Positions 1-9,474 of a stretch of 64,000 bases of DNA are shown piece by piece (position 1 is the stretch's first letter; each line of letters begins with the position of its first letter). Below the pieces are notes generated by a model. The model saw nothing but the letters and a program-made list of their open reading frames with translations. It searched no databases and was not told the DNA's origin. The DNA is from Leptospira levettii (GTDB taxonomy: Bacteria; Spirochaetota; Leptospiria; Leptospirales; Leptospiraceae): the NCBI RefSeq assembly GCF_002812085.1, contig NZ_NPDM01000002.1:372001-436000 (forward strand), written 5' to 3'. The translations under genes were made by a program, and so were the position numbers.

Positions 1-58
1 CGACAGTGCCTCGGCGGATGGTTTCTAATTCTTGGTTCAATTCTCTTTCAGTTTTCAT
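1..58 (-). CDS. tyrS: Tyrosine--tRNA ligase, N-terminal fragment (runs off the window)
   Basis: An open frame enters from the left edge on the minus strand and starts at the ATG at 58-56. Only 19 residues are visible, beginning MKTERELNQEL and ending in ETIRRGTV. The Glu-rich helix followed by (I/K)RGT(V/A)E is the usual opening of bacterial tyrosyl-tRNA synthetases, which charge tRNA-Tyr. The call rests on this short stretch, so it is tentative. The gene is divergent from glpD, with about 97 bases of shared upstream region. Confidence 0.5.
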   Translation of the reverse strand, partial: MKTERELNQELETIRRGTV

Positions 59-97
59 AACAATTTCAAAAATTTTCGATGGTAGAAAAGGTGACTT

Positions 98-128
98 TTG
101 ACAACACTAACCTTAGAATCTCTATAGG
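98..128 (+). promoter_or_regulatory. Candidate sigma-70 promoter for glpD
   Basis: TTGACA at 98-103 is a perfect -35 box. The -10 is less clear: TCTATA at 121-126 with a 17-base spacer, or TATAGG at 123-128 with 19. A start near 133-136 would leave a leader of about 20 bases. Inferred from the sequence only. Confidence 0.35.
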
Positions 129-155
129 CAACCACCAAAGTACGTAAAAACCCTT

Positions 156-1763
156 ATGAACCATTTAGATGAAAGAAAACAAACGCTAAAACATTTAGAA
201 TCAACCCAGTATGATATTTTAATTTTGGGTGGTGGTGCCACCGGTTCCGGTACTGCCCTTGATGCCAGTCTCCGAGGTTACAAAGTAGCCTTATTGGAAA
301 AAGGAGACTTTTCGCAAGGTACAAGTTCCCGATCTACAAAACTCATCCACGGTGGTGTGAGGTACCTTGCCCAATTCCATTTTAAATTAATTTACGAAGC
401 ATTATCAGAGCGGAAACGGCTTCTCATCAATGCACCTCACTTAGTCAAACCACTTCCATTTGTTTTACCAACCTATGTTTGGTGGGAAAAACCGTTTTAT
501 TCCATTGGTCTTACAATGTATGATCTCCTTGCTGGGAAATCCATTGTCCCAGGCCATGAACGAATTTCGAAAGCAACTGCCCTCGACTACTTTGCCTCCC
601 TCAAAAAAGAAAACTTAAAGGGTGGAATCTCCTACTATGATGCACAGTTCAATGATGCAAGACTCAATGTAACAACCATTCGGGCTGCAAAAGAAAATGG
701 TGCGGACATTGTCTCAAGGATTGAAGTGACATCCTTTTTAAAAGATACAAATGGAAAAATCATTGGTGTCACTGCAAAAGATTCTCTTACCAAAAAGGTT
801 GTCTCCATCAAAGCGAAAGTAGTCGCAAACACAACAGGTGTTTGGATTGATTCTCTCCGTAAACTAGATGATCCAAAAGCAGAGAATGTACTTGCTCCAA
901 GCCAAGGAATCCACCTCGTATTTGACAAAGAGAAACTGCCTTGCCGAACAGCAATGATCATTCCCAAAACAGCTGATGGCAGAGTGGTATTTGTGATCCC
1001 TTGGGAAGGGAAAGTACTCCTTGGAACCACTGACACTCCCATCCAAAAAATTGACGATGAGCCACTACCATTACAATCCGAAGTGGAATTTTTACTCCAA
1101 ACTGGAAATGATTACCTTGATACAAAATTAACAAAAGACGATATCGAATCCGTGTTTAGTGGTTTACGCCCTCTCATATCCACTGGAGACAAAAAGGACA
1201 CAAAATCCATTTCCAGGGAAGAAGCCATCCTCGTTTCGGATTCTGGTCTTGTGACAATGTCAGGAGGGAAATGGTCCACTTTCCGCAAAATGGCGGAAGA
1301 CCTCACAGACAAATTAATTTCTGTTGGAAACCTTCCTTCTAAAATGAACTGTGTCACAGCAAGTTTTGCTTTCCCTGGTGCAGATGGGTATAGCAAACAT
1401 TTGGTGGCAAAGATCCAAACGATGTATGACCTTCCTTATGAGACAGCCGTTCGACTCGTGGATTCTTATGGAGGGGAAGTGCCTCTGATCCTAGGTAAAA
1501 AACCAAAAGAAATCAAAAAAGGGTCAGGTTACTTCGCAGAAGAAATCAAACATTTTGTGAAAAAGGAATTTGCACTTTCTGTTTCGGATGTTCTTTCCAG
1601 ACGATGGAGAGTGGTTTTTCTAGATCTAAAACTGGCAGAGTCACTTGCCGTTCCAGTCAGCAATGTGCTCGGGAAAGAACTCGGATGGAAAGAAACAGAA
1701 AAAAAATCCTCATTAAATGAACTTCTCAAACACATCAAGGATTTAAAGAAAACAATTTCCTAA
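156..1763 (+). CDS. glpD: Glycerol-3-phosphate dehydrogenase, FAD-dependent
   Basis: Oxidises sn-glycerol-3-phosphate to dihydroxyacetone phosphate at the inner membrane and passes electrons to quinone, linking lipid or glycerol catabolism to glycolysis. At 535 residues it matches the aerobic GlpD family. The dinucleotide-binding motif GGGATG sits at residues 25-30 in a beta-alpha-beta context, followed by the family signature TSSRSTKLIHGGVRYL, where FAD is held, and a later VIPWEGKVLLGTTDTP stretch. The C-terminal part (about 400-520) is the helical cap domain of the family. The start is the ATG at 156; no good Shine-Dalgarno is visible before it, only an A-rich leader. The gene stands alone, divergent from tyrS, and ends in a hairpin shared with the convergent lipoprotein gene. 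Confidence 0.93.
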   Translation: MNHLDERKQTLKHLESTQYDILILGGGATGSGTALDASLRGYKVALLEKGDFSQGTSSRSTKLIHGGVRYLAQFHFKLIYEALSERKRLLINAPHLVKPLPFVLPTYVWWEKPFYSIGLTMYDLLAGKSIVPGHERISKATALDYFASLKKENLKGGISYYDAQFNDARLNVTTIRAAKENGADIVSRIEVTSFLKDTNGKIIGVTAKDSLTKKVVSIKAKVVANTTGVWIDSLRKLDDPKAENVLAPSQGIHLVFDKEKLPCRTAMIIPKTADGRVVFVIPWEGKVLLGTTDTPIQKIDDEPLPLQSEVEFLLQTGNDYLDTKLTKDDIESVFSGLRPLISTGDKKDTKSISREEAILVSDSGLVTMSGGKWSTFRKMAEDLTDKLISVGNLPSKMNCVTASFAFPGADGYSKHLVAKIQTMYDLPYETAVRLVDSYGGEVPLILGKKPKEIKKGSGYFAEEIKHFVKKEFALSVSDVLSRRWRVVFLDLKLAESLAVPVSNVLGKELGWKETEKKSSLNELLKHIKDLKKTIS

Positions 1764-1781
1764 CGAAAAAAGACTTAGAAC

Positions 1782-1818
1782 ATAAATTAGGTGCTGGATT
1801 CTCTTGCACCTAATTTAT
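1782..1818. terminator. Bidirectional hairpin terminator between glpD and the convergent lipoprotein gene
   Basis: A perfect 13-base inverted repeat, ATAAATTAGGTGC (1782-1794) and GCACCTAATTTAT (1806-1818), encloses an 11-base loop. It starts 18 bases after the glpD stop and covers the stop codon of the opposing gene (1815-1817). It is AT-rich at its base with T and A runs on both sides, as expected for a two-way intrinsic terminator. Confidence 0.7.
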
Positions 1819-2924
1819 TTCGGAATGGGCAACTCATAATGATAAAAGGTTCTTCCCGTTTCTTTTTCCTTCAATACAAAGAGAAAATGGGTTTTGGGTT
1901 GGTAAACTTCTGAAAACTTCGTTCCTAGTTTTGTCTTAAAATTTTCATAATCTTCATCACCAACTTCCGCTCGTTTGAAGATCCAAGATATATTCCTTTC
2001 AATCCCACCTTGGTCAAAATAACTGAGATTGATTTCTAACCCTTCCTCTGTTGCTTGTAAGATTGTGTAAGTGCCAATGAGTGATGGTAAAAAACTAGTT
2101 GGGTCACCTTCCCCATACATCTCAGAAAAACTAAAGGTTTGGTCTGGTTTAAAAAAAACAGGTAAAACAGTTCCTTGGTCGTAAAATAAGATTGTACCCT
2201 TTTCGTTCGCCAAAACTAATTGTTTGAAACCATATGCATGTCGTTCCGCCTTAACAAATTGAGAAATGGCCAATTTGATTTTATCAAAGGACACCCAAGG
2301 TGATGCAGAAAAACTATCTTTAATCATCTCTCCCATTTTGACTTCCGAGAGACAAACACGACTAGTACTACCAAGTCCATAAGTCTCTAAAATCTCAAAA
2401 CGAATCACATTCCCTTCGAATGTAGAATCTAAATCCAAAACTTGTAGACCTTGTTTCCCAAATTTTGCCTTGGAAAGTTCAACATCTTTGGTTCGGTCGA
2501 GTTTAAACTGATTTTTAGAGTCGTTTTTCTCCATCCAAAACGATGAAACTCTCAGTTTTTTAATCATATCATTGGACTTTAGATCATTTACAGAACGATG
2601 GTATCCATTTAACAATTGCAATGCTGTAAATTTCGTTTGGTTTGATAAAAATAAAGTAAATCCAGATCCTATCTCTTTTGCATTTGCACAAAATGCAGTC
2701 CCATATTTTTCATCCAACGCAAATTCAGGGCTAAACCTCCAAGGTTCTTCGGGACTCACTTGGCCAACACTTTGGGTTTTCTCGTAATCCAATTGTTTTT
2801 CCGAAGCTTTACAATGAATCAGGAAAACGAGAAGAAGGATAGGAACGAATGTATAAACATGATGGAAAAAAATTGGTACTTTGAACTTTTTCCCAACGTT
2901 TCGAGATGAATCAAACGGAAACAT
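1815..2924 (-). CDS. Lipoprotein with NADase-type glycan-binding (discoidin-like) domain
   Basis: Probable surface or periplasmic lipoprotein of unknown role. A hydrophobic stretch ending FVPILLLVFLIHC gives a leptospiral-style relaxed lipobox with Cys as the lipidated residue. Just after it, residues including GSGFTLFLSN, LQLLNGYHRS and KKLRVSSF match the pattern of the discoidin-like domain often attached to bacterial NADase-type proteins: an edge strand, then LNGY(H/Q)KS, then a K(K/R)L strand. The C-terminal half has no recognised domain. The frame stays open up to 2990, but the ATG at 2954 lies inside the rpoD terminator stem, so I prefer the ATG at 2924. No strong ribosome site supports any of them. 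It could be co-transcribed by read-through from rpoD. Confidence 0.6.
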   Translation of the reverse strand: MFPFDSSRNVGKKFKVPIFFHHVYTFVPILLLVFLIHCKASEKQLDYEKTQSVGQVSPEEPWRFSPEFALDEKYGTAFCANAKEIGSGFTLFLSNQTKFTALQLLNGYHRSVNDLKSNDMIKKLRVSSFWMEKNDSKNQFKLDRTKDVELSKAKFGKQGLQVLDLDSTFEGNVIRFEILETYGLGSTSRVCLSEVKMGEMIKDSFSASPWVSFDKIKLAISQFVKAERHAYGFKQLVLANEKGTILFYDQGTVLPVFFKPDQTFSFSEMYGEGDPTSFLPSLIGTYTILQATEEGLEINLSYFDQGGIERNISWIFKRAEVGDEDYENFKTKLGTKFSEVYQPKTHFLFVLKEKETGRTFYHYELPIPK

Positions 2925-2935
2925 TTTGTTTTGAG

Positions 2936-2980
2936 TATAAAAAAAGAGATCCATGGATTTTCCAAACCATGAATCTCTTC
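2936..2980 (-). terminator. Rho-independent terminator of the rpsU-yqeY-dnaG-rpoD operon
   Basis: On the minus strand a 13-bp stem with one mismatch (2979-2967 pairing with 2956-2944; arms AAGAGATTCATGG and CCATGGATCTCTT) has a 10-base loop and is followed by a run of Ts (complement of the A-run at 2937-2945). It begins about 30 bases after the rpoD stop codon at 3012. Confidence 0.82.
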
Positions 2981-3011
2981 CAAAGACCAATCAAGCGAAA
3001 AACAATTTTGT

Positions 3012-4784
3012 TTAATCGATATAGTCTTTGAGCTTTTTGGATCGACTTGGGTGGCGGAGACGACGTAACGCTTTTGCTTCAATCTGACGAATCCTTTCAC
3101 GAGTGACTTTAAATTGGTAACCCACTTCTTCAAGTGTTTGTGCATACCCATCATCCAAACCAAAACGCATACGAATGACTTTTTGTTCACGAGCAGGAAG
3201 TGTTTGTAACACCTGTCTGATTTGTTCGGAAAGGATAGAAGATGCCGCTGAGTTCAGAGGTGAAATCACTTCTTTGTCTTCGATAAAATCACCAAGTTCT
3301 GAATCCTCTTCGGAACCCACTGGTATCTCGAGTGAAATTGGTTCCCGTGCTACGTTTTTCACTGCCTTTACTTTTTGTACAGGCCATCCTAATCGTTCTG
3401 CAATTTCATCATTGGACGGATCACGCCCAAACTCTTGGACAAAGAGGCGAGTTTCACGGATCACTTTGTTTACCTGTTCAATCATGTGTACAGGTACACG
3501 GATGGTACGCGCTTGGTCAGAAATGGCACGTGTGATGGCTTGCCTGATCCACCAAGTGGCATAAGTGGAAAACTTATACCCCTTTTTGTATTCAAACTTA
3601 TCTACTGCACGAATGAGACCAATGTTTCCTTCTTGGATGAGGTCAAAAAAATGCATCCCACGGTTTGCGTAACGTTTTGCAATGGATACCACCAAACGAA
3701 GGTTTGCTCGCACAAGTTCTCGTTTTGCTTGTGCAATTTCCCTTTCCCCTTTGATGATTTTTTCACCCCAGTCTTTGATTTCCCCAACGGGAGAACCAGC
3801 TTCCTGTTCCATTCGACGAAGTTTACGTTCGTTGTTACGAATGTCTTTGATGACTTCTCTCACTTCATCAATGTCACAACCCATCATCTTTTCGATTTCA
3901 TCTAGGTTTTCATTTTTTTCGATGAAACGGTTGAGAGCTTTGATTTCACGAACATCATGACCGTATTTGGCTTTGATTTTTAAGAAATGTTTTTCGATTT
4001 CCTTAACACGGAAAACCATCGACTTAATCTTTTGAGAGATCTTTTGGATTTCTTTTTGAGAAACTCCAATTTTGCGAATGGCCTCATCAATTTTGCCCGT
4101 AGACATATCGATTTTTTCTTTGAGTTCTTTGAACTTCTTAGAATTTTCAGAATACTTACGAATACGGTTTGTGGATTCGTTGAGAACTTTTTCATCCTGT
4201 TGGATGAGTTCCATATTTTCAAAAAATACTTTTTCTAATTTGTCCGCTTGCTCTTGGTTGAGTGCGTACATTTTGTCCACTTTTACCAAGTCATACACTT
4301 TGATTTTTTTGGACTTAATCTTTGGAATGAGTTTTGCGAAGTTTTGTCGGAGGATCGAAGAACTAAGGATCGTTTCTTCAATGATTTTTTCACCCTTCTC
4401 GATTCGTTTCGCAAGGAAAACTTCTGTTTCCCCAGAGATCAGAGAAACTTTACCAATTTCTTTTAGATAAAGCCGAATCGGATCCTCAGAACTCGAAGAA
4501 ACACTGGACTCTCTTTTTTTACGTGCCGGTTTTTCTTTTGTTTCTTTGGTAGTTTCTTCTTTAGTCGTCGTAAGAGAACTGGATTCTTCCAAAGATTTTT
4601 TGGAATACTCCTCTACAATTTCAATCCCCATCTCGTGTAACAAGGTGAAGACATCGTCAATCTTTTCGGAATTTAGAATTTTATCCGGTAGTATTTCATT
4701 GATCTCATCATACGATACCTCTCGGTTTGCTTTTCCGATAGAGATAATCTTTTGTACTTCTGGTAGGCTTGCTAGATTTTCCAT
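3012..4784 (-). CDS. rpoD: RNA polymerase primary sigma factor (sigma-70)
   Basis: Housekeeping sigma factor that directs RNA polymerase core to -35/-10 promoters. The 590-residue protein shows the primary sigma layout. Region 1.1 is N-terminal (about 1-80) and a Lys/Ser-rich linker follows. Region 1.2 is [16 protein letters not shown] charged coiled non-conserved region runs from about 150 to 330. The region 2 core contains [11 protein letters not shown] and [15 protein letters not shown], then the -10 recognition helix around [13 protein letters not shown]. Region 3 follows, and region 4.2 carries the helix-turn-helix [19 protein letters not shown]. It is the last gene of the operon, 16 bases after dnaG, and is followed by a strong intrinsic terminator. 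This is the factor expected to read the TTGACA/TATAAT promoters noted elsewhere in the window. Confidence 0.97.
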   Translation of the reverse strand: MENLASLPEVQKIISIGKANREVSYDEINEILPDKILNSEKIDDVFTLLHEMGIEIVEEYSKKSLEESSSLTTTKEETTKETKEKPARKKRESSVSSSSEDPIRLYLKEIGKVSLISGETEVFLAKRIEKGEKIIEETILSSSILRQNFAKLIPKIKSKKIKVYDLVKVDKMYALNQEQADKLEKVFFENMELIQQDEKVLNESTNRIRKYSENSKKFKELKEKIDMSTGKIDEAIRKIGVSQKEIQKISQKIKSMVFRVKEIEKHFLKIKAKYGHDVREIKALNRFIEKNENLDEIEKMMGCDIDEVREVIKDIRNNERKLRRMEQEAGSPVGEIKDWGEKIIKGEREIAQAKRELVRANLRLVVSIAKRYANRGMHFFDLIQEGNIGLIRAVDKFEYKKGYKFSTYATWWIRQAITRAISDQARTIRVPVHMIEQVNKVIRETRLFVQEFGRDPSNDEIAERLGWPVQKVKAVKNVAREPISLEIPVGSEEDSELGDFIEDKEVISPLNSAASSILSEQIRQVLQTLPAREQKVIRMRFGLDDGYAQTLEEVGYQFKVTRERIRQIEAKALRRLRHPSRSKKLKDYID

Positions 4785-4800
4785 TCTACCTTTATCCTCT

Positions 4801-6612
4801 TTAGACTTCTAACGTTTGGATCGTTCTGAGATACACAGATCTCTTATTTTTTTCACTCTTAAGGAGTGAAAGTTCTGACAGTAGATTGTTCTTTTCTTCA
4901 ATCGTTAAGTCAGGTTTGGCCATCTCTTTCACAAGTTCTTCCATCCTTGCGTCATCCAACAAATCCGCATGGTAAAGAAACATCGCTTTAAATGTAGCTG
5001 GGGTCACTGATACATCGGCCGAAAAATGTTCAGCAATTAGTCCCAGGTATTCCGATGGAATTTCTTCCCTCGAAAGAATTTCTGCAGCCGTTAGGTTCTC
5101 ATTCTGCAAATACTTTGTATATAAATAGTCCCAAAAAAAGGCAGATACCTCATCACGAAACTCGAGCGACAACAAATCATCAGCAAAACTGAATAACTCC
5201 AAGTTTTGGATGAGCATGGCGATCATTTTCCGTTCACAGACAAGAACGGGAGAAGGTTTCCCCGGTTTTTGAATGGAACGGTCTTTCTTAGTATCGACAA
5301 CGGCAGGGGTCGAAGTTACACCTGGTTTCCCACGAAAGTCCTGAAAAAGAGAAGAAAACGAAAGCCCCAGTTGGCGTGCGCCCTCTTCTAAATAGACCTG
5401 TTTGTCGGTTTCCTTCTCCATAGGTTTTAGGAATTCGAAAAGTTTTTTCACCCCAGCTTGTTTTTCTTCTGCAAGAGATGTGGGACCGGCCCCACCGAGG
5501 ATCTCTCGGATCATAAACTGAGAAGCAGGTGCAGCACCCTCGAGTAAATCTCGGATTTCTTGTTTGTTATGATGGAGGGAATAATCAAAAGGATCTTTTC
5601 CTTCTGGGATATGGCATACTTTGACAACCACTCCTTCTTTGGAGAGAAGGTTCACCGCACGGAATGCACCTTTGGTTCCCGCTTTATCAGAATCCATCAT
5701 GAGATACACTTTGTCTGCCATGTTCTTTAAGATACGAACATGCCCTTCCGTAAATCCCGTACCCAGTGGAGCCACAACAAATTCGATTCCCCTTCGAAAG
5801 AGTCCAATGGCGTCAAACACACCTTCTACGATGACGGCTTCCCTCGTTTTTCGAATGTTATCTTGGGCTAAATTTAAATTGTAAAACGTACGGCTTTTAT
5901 CGTAAATCAGTGAGTTAGGGCTATTGATGTATTTGGCTTCTTCGGAATCTCCGAGGATCCTACCCGAAAAGGCAACCACTCTTCCCCTGGTATCAATGAC
6001 AGGGAACATGATCCGATTGCGAAAAAAATCATAAGGGTCTTTGTTTTGGTCTTGGCGTTTGAGGAGACCTAACTGTTCCCCTAATTTGATTTCGGCTTCT
6101 GTTTTTAGTAATTCACCACGCAAATTTCCAAATCCAGGAAGACCAAATCCAATTTGAAACACTTTAATGTCTTCACTATACAACCCACGTGATTCCAAAT
6201 ACTTTAATGCAAGTTCGCCGGCAGCCGTATTTAGATTTTTTTGGAAGTATTCAAGAGCTTTTTGGGAAATTTGGTAAAGTGCTTCTTTTTTTCGCTCAGA
6301 CTCTTCCTCTTCTTTGGTTCGTTCGACAAGGGGAATGCCAGAGTATTCCGAAAGGATTTCGAGTGATTTTAAAAAATCAACCTTTTGGTAATCCATCACA
6401 AAACGGAATAAATCACCAGATGCCTTACAACCAAAACAATGGTAAAAACCACCTTCTGGGTTTACATTGAATGAGGGAGTTTTTTCATTATGGAAAGGAC
6501 AAATACCAACTAGGTTCCTACCCATTCGGCGTAAGGGAACAAAACGGTTGATGTAGGAGTCAATGGAGACTTCTCTGCGAACTCTTTCTTTAAAACTTTG
6601 GTAAGGATTCAC
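4801..6612 (-). CDS. dnaG: DNA primase
   Basis: Synthesises RNA primers for lagging-strand DNA replication with the DnaB helicase. The 603-residue protein has the three DnaG domains. An N-terminal CHC2 zinc ribbon has [11 protein letters not shown] at about 38-48 and [12 protein letters not shown] shortly after. The central TOPRIM catalytic core includes [12 protein letters not shown] (the conserved Glu) and [13 protein letters not shown] (the Asp-x-Asp metal site). A helical C-terminal part (about 440-603) would bind the helicase. The ATG at 6612 follows the yqeY stop by only 12 bases, so the two are co-transcribed. The order rpsU-yqeY-dnaG-rpoD is the conserved macromolecular-synthesis operon. 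Confidence 0.96.
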   Translation of the reverse strand: MNPYQSFKERVRREVSIDSYINRFVPLRRMGRNLVGICPFHNEKTPSFNVNPEGGFYHCFGCKASGDLFRFVMDYQKVDFLKSLEILSEYSGIPLVERTKEEEESERKKEALYQISQKALEYFQKNLNTAAGELALKYLESRGLYSEDIKVFQIGFGLPGFGNLRGELLKTEAEIKLGEQLGLLKRQDQNKDPYDFFRNRIMFPVIDTRGRVVAFSGRILGDSEEAKYINSPNSLIYDKSRTFYNLNLAQDNIRKTREAVIVEGVFDAIGLFRRGIEFVVAPLGTGFTEGHVRILKNMADKVYLMMDSDKAGTKGAFRAVNLLSKEGVVVKVCHIPEGKDPFDYSLHHNKQEIRDLLEGAAPASQFMIREILGGAGPTSLAEEKQAGVKKLFEFLKPMEKETDKQVYLEEGARQLGLSFSSLFQDFRGKPGVTSTPAVVDTKKDRSIQKPGKPSPVLVCERKMIAMLIQNLELFSFADDLLSLEFRDEVSAFFWDYLYTKYLQNENLTAAEILSREEIPSEYLGLIAEHFSADVSVTPATFKAMFLYHADLLDDARMEELVKEMAKPDLTIEEKNNLLSELSLLKSEKNKRSVYLRTIQTLEV

Positions 6613-6624
6613 AGTTTAGTTATT

Positions 6625-7080
6625 TTAACTGGCGCTAAGTGCTTGTTTAACGAGGGAGGATACCTTGGAGCCGTCTATATTTTGTCCTTTAAATTTTGCC
6701 ATTACATTCCCCATCACCTTTCCCATATCCTGAGGTCCACTTGCACCTAACTGGGTTACAGCTTCTTTTACTGCTTTGTTAATTTCTTCTTCGGAGACTT
6801 CTTTTGGAATATAACGTGAGATGATTTCTGCTTCTTCAATTTCCTTACTCGACAGATCGGGACGATTCGCTTTGTCATATTCCAAAGCGGTATCCTTACG
6901 GCGTTTGTAATTGGATTTGAGGATCTGCATGACTGCAGTATCCGAAAGTTCAGAAGCGCCAGTTTTCGTTAATTCATATTGAATTTCTGCTTTCATTAGA
7001 CGTAAGGTGCCGAGGACTTTTTCATCCTTGGCTTTTAACGCCGTTTTTAGATCGGAATTGATCGTCTCTTGCAGGGTCAT
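6625..7080 (-). CDS. GatB/YqeY domain protein
   Basis: A 151-residue stand-alone version of the YqeY domain found at the C-terminus of the GatB subunit of the tRNA-dependent amidotransferase. The N-terminal helix MTLQETINSDLKTALKAKD and the later SRYIPKEVSEEEINKAV and KDMGKVMGNVMAKFKGQ-like stretches (here DMGKVMGNVM) are characteristic. Its biochemical role is not settled; the fold suggests binding to the tRNA elbow. It sits between rpsU and dnaG, the position it often holds in bacteria, and is probably translated from the operon mRNA. Length is normal for the family. Confidence 0.88.
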   Translation of the reverse strand: MTLQETINSDLKTALKAKDEKVLGTLRLMKAEIQYELTKTGASELSDTAVMQILKSNYKRRKDTALEYDKANRPDLSSKEIEEAEIISRYIPKEVSEEEINKAVKEAVTQLGASGPQDMGKVMGNVMAKFKGQNIDGSKVSSLVKQALSAS

Positions 7081-7099
7081 AGGAAAACCGGCTTAAAGA

Positions 7100-7324
7100 T
7101 TAAAGTTTATCTTTTTTAGCAAATAATCTTTTCTTTTTGTCTCGTTTGCGTTTTGCAGCTTCCACTGCTTTTTTCTTAATGACACTTGGCTTTTCAAAGT
7201 ATTCACGGCGTTTGATTTCGCTCATGATACCAGCATTTGCACAATCTCTTTTGAATCTACGAAGCGCTGCCTCAATAGATTCCCCTTCTTTTAAATAAAT
7301 CCCTACTTGTGGGGTCATAGACAA
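7100..7324 (-). CDS. rpsU: 30S ribosomal protein S21
   Basis: Small basic protein of the 30S subunit that helps base pairing between mRNA and 16S rRNA during initiation. Residues EGESIEAALRRFKRDCANAGI and MSEIKRREYFEKPS are the S21 signature, followed by a Lys/Arg-rich tail. Start choice: AGGA at 7335-7332 is 7 bases from a TTG at 7324 but 13 bases from the ATG at 7318, so I favour TTG; the ATG would give a protein two residues shorter. It is the first gene of the operon with yqeY, dnaG and rpoD. Confidence 0.93.
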   Translation of the reverse strand: MSMTPQVGIYLKEGESIEAALRRFKRDCANAGIMSEIKRREYFEKPSVIKKKAVEAAKRKRDKKKRLFAKKDKL

Positions 7325-7360
7325 ACAACTGTCCTTTTGTAAAAATGGTCTAGTTTTGAC

Positions 7361-7388
7361 GGTATCGGAAACCGCCCTATTCTGTCAA
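7361..7388 (-). promoter_or_regulatory. Candidate promoter for the rpsU-dnaG-rpoD operon
   Basis: On the minus strand a perfect TTGACA (7388-7383) lies about 60 bases before the rpsU start. The best -10 at 16 bases' distance is GATACC, a weak match. It lies just upstream of, and partly inside, the 3' end region of the preceding gene, so some transcription may also come from upstream. Confidence 0.3.
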
Positions 7389-7406
7389 TTCAGCGTAAAA
7401 ATGCTT

Positions 7407-8231
7407 TTAGAAATTTTCAAGAAAAATGGACGAAAACTTGGCATCATCAGCCAAAACGTCCCCATCGATCGGGAAAATCTTCAATTTATAGTCCAAAATC
7501 AAATGTTTGGAGGGAAAGTACAACGATCCAAACCGATGGTTTGCTCCATCCAATGTTTCTCCAGGGCAAAATAAAAAATAAGACCTAGGGTTCAGTTGGA
7601 AATTAAATTCATTTTCCCTCGTTTCCTTGTGGAGGGTGGCAGTGACTTCTCGCAAAATTTCTTGGCTTTTGATGACCCCCATCGGTTTAAAAAAGGGGCT
7701 TAAGTCTTGGAGGTGGAAAAAAGCGATCACTCCCGATTTTGTATCTCCCAGGAATGCCTTCTCCATTCGTTTGCGAATGGGTTCTGTGATGGTTTCAAAA
7801 TCGAGTAAATTCTTTTCGCGAAGGGAAATCCCTGTCGCACAAAACGTGAGGACTTGGTTCGACAGATCTTCCCAAACCCTAGGGGGTAAACTTTGCCCTT
7901 TTTCCAAAAAAACCAAAACAAAAACAGGAACTTCTCCTTCAGGCAATCGGATGACGGATAATTCCACTTCCCTCTCATTCTCACGAAAGGACTCGATGGT
8001 GGTAGGAGATAAATACCCCATACTTCGGGTCCACTGGGAGTAAGAACTGGATACAATCCCTCGGATCTTCTCTTCTTCCTTCGTTTGCCCAAATTCATAC
8101 ACCAATTCTTTTCCCAAATACACCCAACCAAGATAGGCACCGACACTGGCAAAACTGAGTCCTAAACGGCGGGAATGGTAGTCGGTCATCTGCATAGAAG
8201 GAGAAGGGATTAGGTGCATTGGCTCAGTCAT
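7407..8231 (-). CDS. Hypothetical protein with a degenerate GGDEF-like C-terminal domain
   Basis: Not assigned to a named family. The N-terminal half (about 20-140) looks like a small-molecule-binding fold of GAF/PAS size, without membrane segments. From about residue 165 the pattern follows a GGDEF (diguanylate cyclase) domain: a strand SGVIAFFHLQDLSPFFKPMG, a helix SQEILREVTATLHKE, then a strand where GGDEF should lie but which reads NPRSYFLFCPGE. The catalytic Gly-Gly-Asp-Glu-Phe and metal-binding Asp residues are missing, so it should not make c-di-GMP but might bind nucleotides or partners. The start is uncertain: the frame is open to 8264, I chose the ATG at 8231, and no ribosome site is visible. 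It is divergent from fbp and upstream of rpsU. Confidence 0.5.
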   Translation of the reverse strand: MTEPMHLIPSPSMQMTDYHSRRLGLSFASVGAYLGWVYLGKELVYEFGQTKEEEKIRGIVSSSYSQWTRSMGYLSPTTIESFRENEREVELSVIRLPEGEVPVFVLVFLEKGQSLPPRVWEDLSNQVLTFCATGISLREKNLLDFETITEPIRKRMEKAFLGDTKSGVIAFFHLQDLSPFFKPMGVIKSQEILREVTATLHKETRENEFNFQLNPRSYFLFCPGETLDGANHRFGSLYFPSKHLILDYKLKIFPIDGDVLADDAKFSSIFLENF

Positions 8232-8341
8232 GGAGGTTCTAACGTACAGTATCGGATTTGTCATCCACTTTCAAAAGGAGAAAGGATTTGCTCCCTACCC
8301 ACAACCACAAAAATGGTGTAAAAAACATCCTCGGGGAACCT

Positions 8342-9373
8342 GTGAACGCAACACCGAAACAAAAAAAACTCATTTCTCTCTCACAATTCATCTTAGAAGA
8401 GCAACTCAAAATCCCACACGCATCGGGAGAATTCACTGCCCTTCTCAGTCATTTGGTTTATGCGGCAAAAATTGTAGGCCGTGAAGTGAGAAAAGCGGGT
8501 CTCCTAGATGACATTTTGGGTGCCACGGAAGACACAAATGTCCAAGGCGAAACCCAGATGAAACTGGACCAATACGCGGACAATGCGTTTAACCAATCCT
8601 TAAAAATCTGTGGTCACCTTTGTGTACTCGCAAGCGAAGAACATGAAGCCATCATCCCCATCCCAGGAGGATACAATATTGGAAAGTACACAATGGCGAT
8701 CGACCCACTCGATGGTTCTTCCAATATTGACACCAATGTCTCCATCGGAACGATTTTTTCCATCCACCAAAGATTAGAGCCTAATTCCAAAGAACCAGGA
8801 ACCGAAAAAGACCTGCTCCAAAAAGGCCATTTGCAACGTTGTGCTGGTTATATCATTTATGGATCCTCTACCATGTTAGTTTTATCTACCGGCAAGGGAG
8901 TTTCTGGATTCACACTTGATCCAAGTGTGGGTGAATTTTTACTATCGCACCCAAACATGCAAATGCCAGAATCAGGGGATATTTATTCTGCCAATGAAGG
9001 GAACGCATCCTATTGGTCACCAGAAGTACAAGCCTACTTACAAAAAATCAAATCCATCGAAGGGGGAAAAAAACCAAAAACAGCACGTTACATTGGTTCC
9101 CTCGTGGCAGACTTCCATAGAAACCTTTTAAAAGGTGGGATTTTCCTCTATCCTAACGATACAAAATCCAGCAAATACCCAAATGGAAAATTGCGTTTGT
9201 TATATGAAGCAGCTCCCATGGCCTTTATTGCCGAACAAGCAGGTGGTATGGCAGTGACCGTGAAAGGAGAACGAATTTTGGACCTAACTCCTAAGGAACT
9301 CCATGAACGAACAACGCTCATCATTGGAAGCAAAAGAGAAGTAGAAGAATTCCTTACATTTGTTCCGAAATAA
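8342..9373 (+). CDS. fbp: Fructose-1,6-bisphosphatase, class I
   Basis: Hydrolyses fructose-1,6-bisphosphate to fructose-6-phosphate, the committed gluconeogenic step. This matters in leptospires, which live on fatty acids. Motifs include AIDPLDGSSNID (metal and phosphate binding), ASEEHEAI (catalytic Glu), RYIGSLVADFHRNL and LYEAAPMAFIAEQAGG. An in-frame ATG at 8258 exists, but the GTG at 8342 has GGGGA 4 bases upstream and gives 343 residues, the usual family length. The longer form would also overlap the divergent gene. A 12-bp hairpin just downstream ends the transcript. Confidence 0.95.
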   Translation: MNATPKQKKLISLSQFILEEQLKIPHASGEFTALLSHLVYAAKIVGREVRKAGLLDDILGATEDTNVQGETQMKLDQYADNAFNQSLKICGHLCVLASEEHEAIIPIPGGYNIGKYTMAIDPLDGSSNIDTNVSIGTIFSIHQRLEPNSKEPGTEKDLLQKGHLQRCAGYIIYGSSTMLVLSTGKGVSGFTLDPSVGEFLLSHPNMQMPESGDIYSANEGNASYWSPEVQAYLQKIKSIEGGKKPKTARYIGSLVADFHRNLLKGGIFLYPNDTKSSKYPNGKLRLLYEAAPMAFIAEQAGGMAVTVKGERILDLTPKELHERTTLIIGSKREVEEFLTFVPK

Positions 9374-9380
9374 ATTCTTT

Positions 9381-9410
9381 AGAAATTTCTGATTCCATTC
9401 AGAAATTTCT
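9381..9410 (+). terminator. Hairpin terminator after fbp
   Basis: AGAAATTTCTGA (9381-9392) pairs perfectly with TCAGAAATTTCT (9399-9410) across a 6-base loop, 7 bases after the fbp stop; a short TTTC tract follows. The stem is AT-rich, so efficiency is uncertain. Confidence 0.6.
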
Positions 9411-9474
9411 TTCAATGGAAACGAAGATCGTGTAGTTTTGGCAGAATTAAAAGATTTTTAGGAGAAAACTTTCG

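Noticed and set aside
8258..8341. N-terminal extension of fructose-1,6-bisphosphatase starting at ATG 8258.
   Set aside because: The extra residues match nothing in the family, and the GTG at 8342 has a better ribosome site and gives the normal length.
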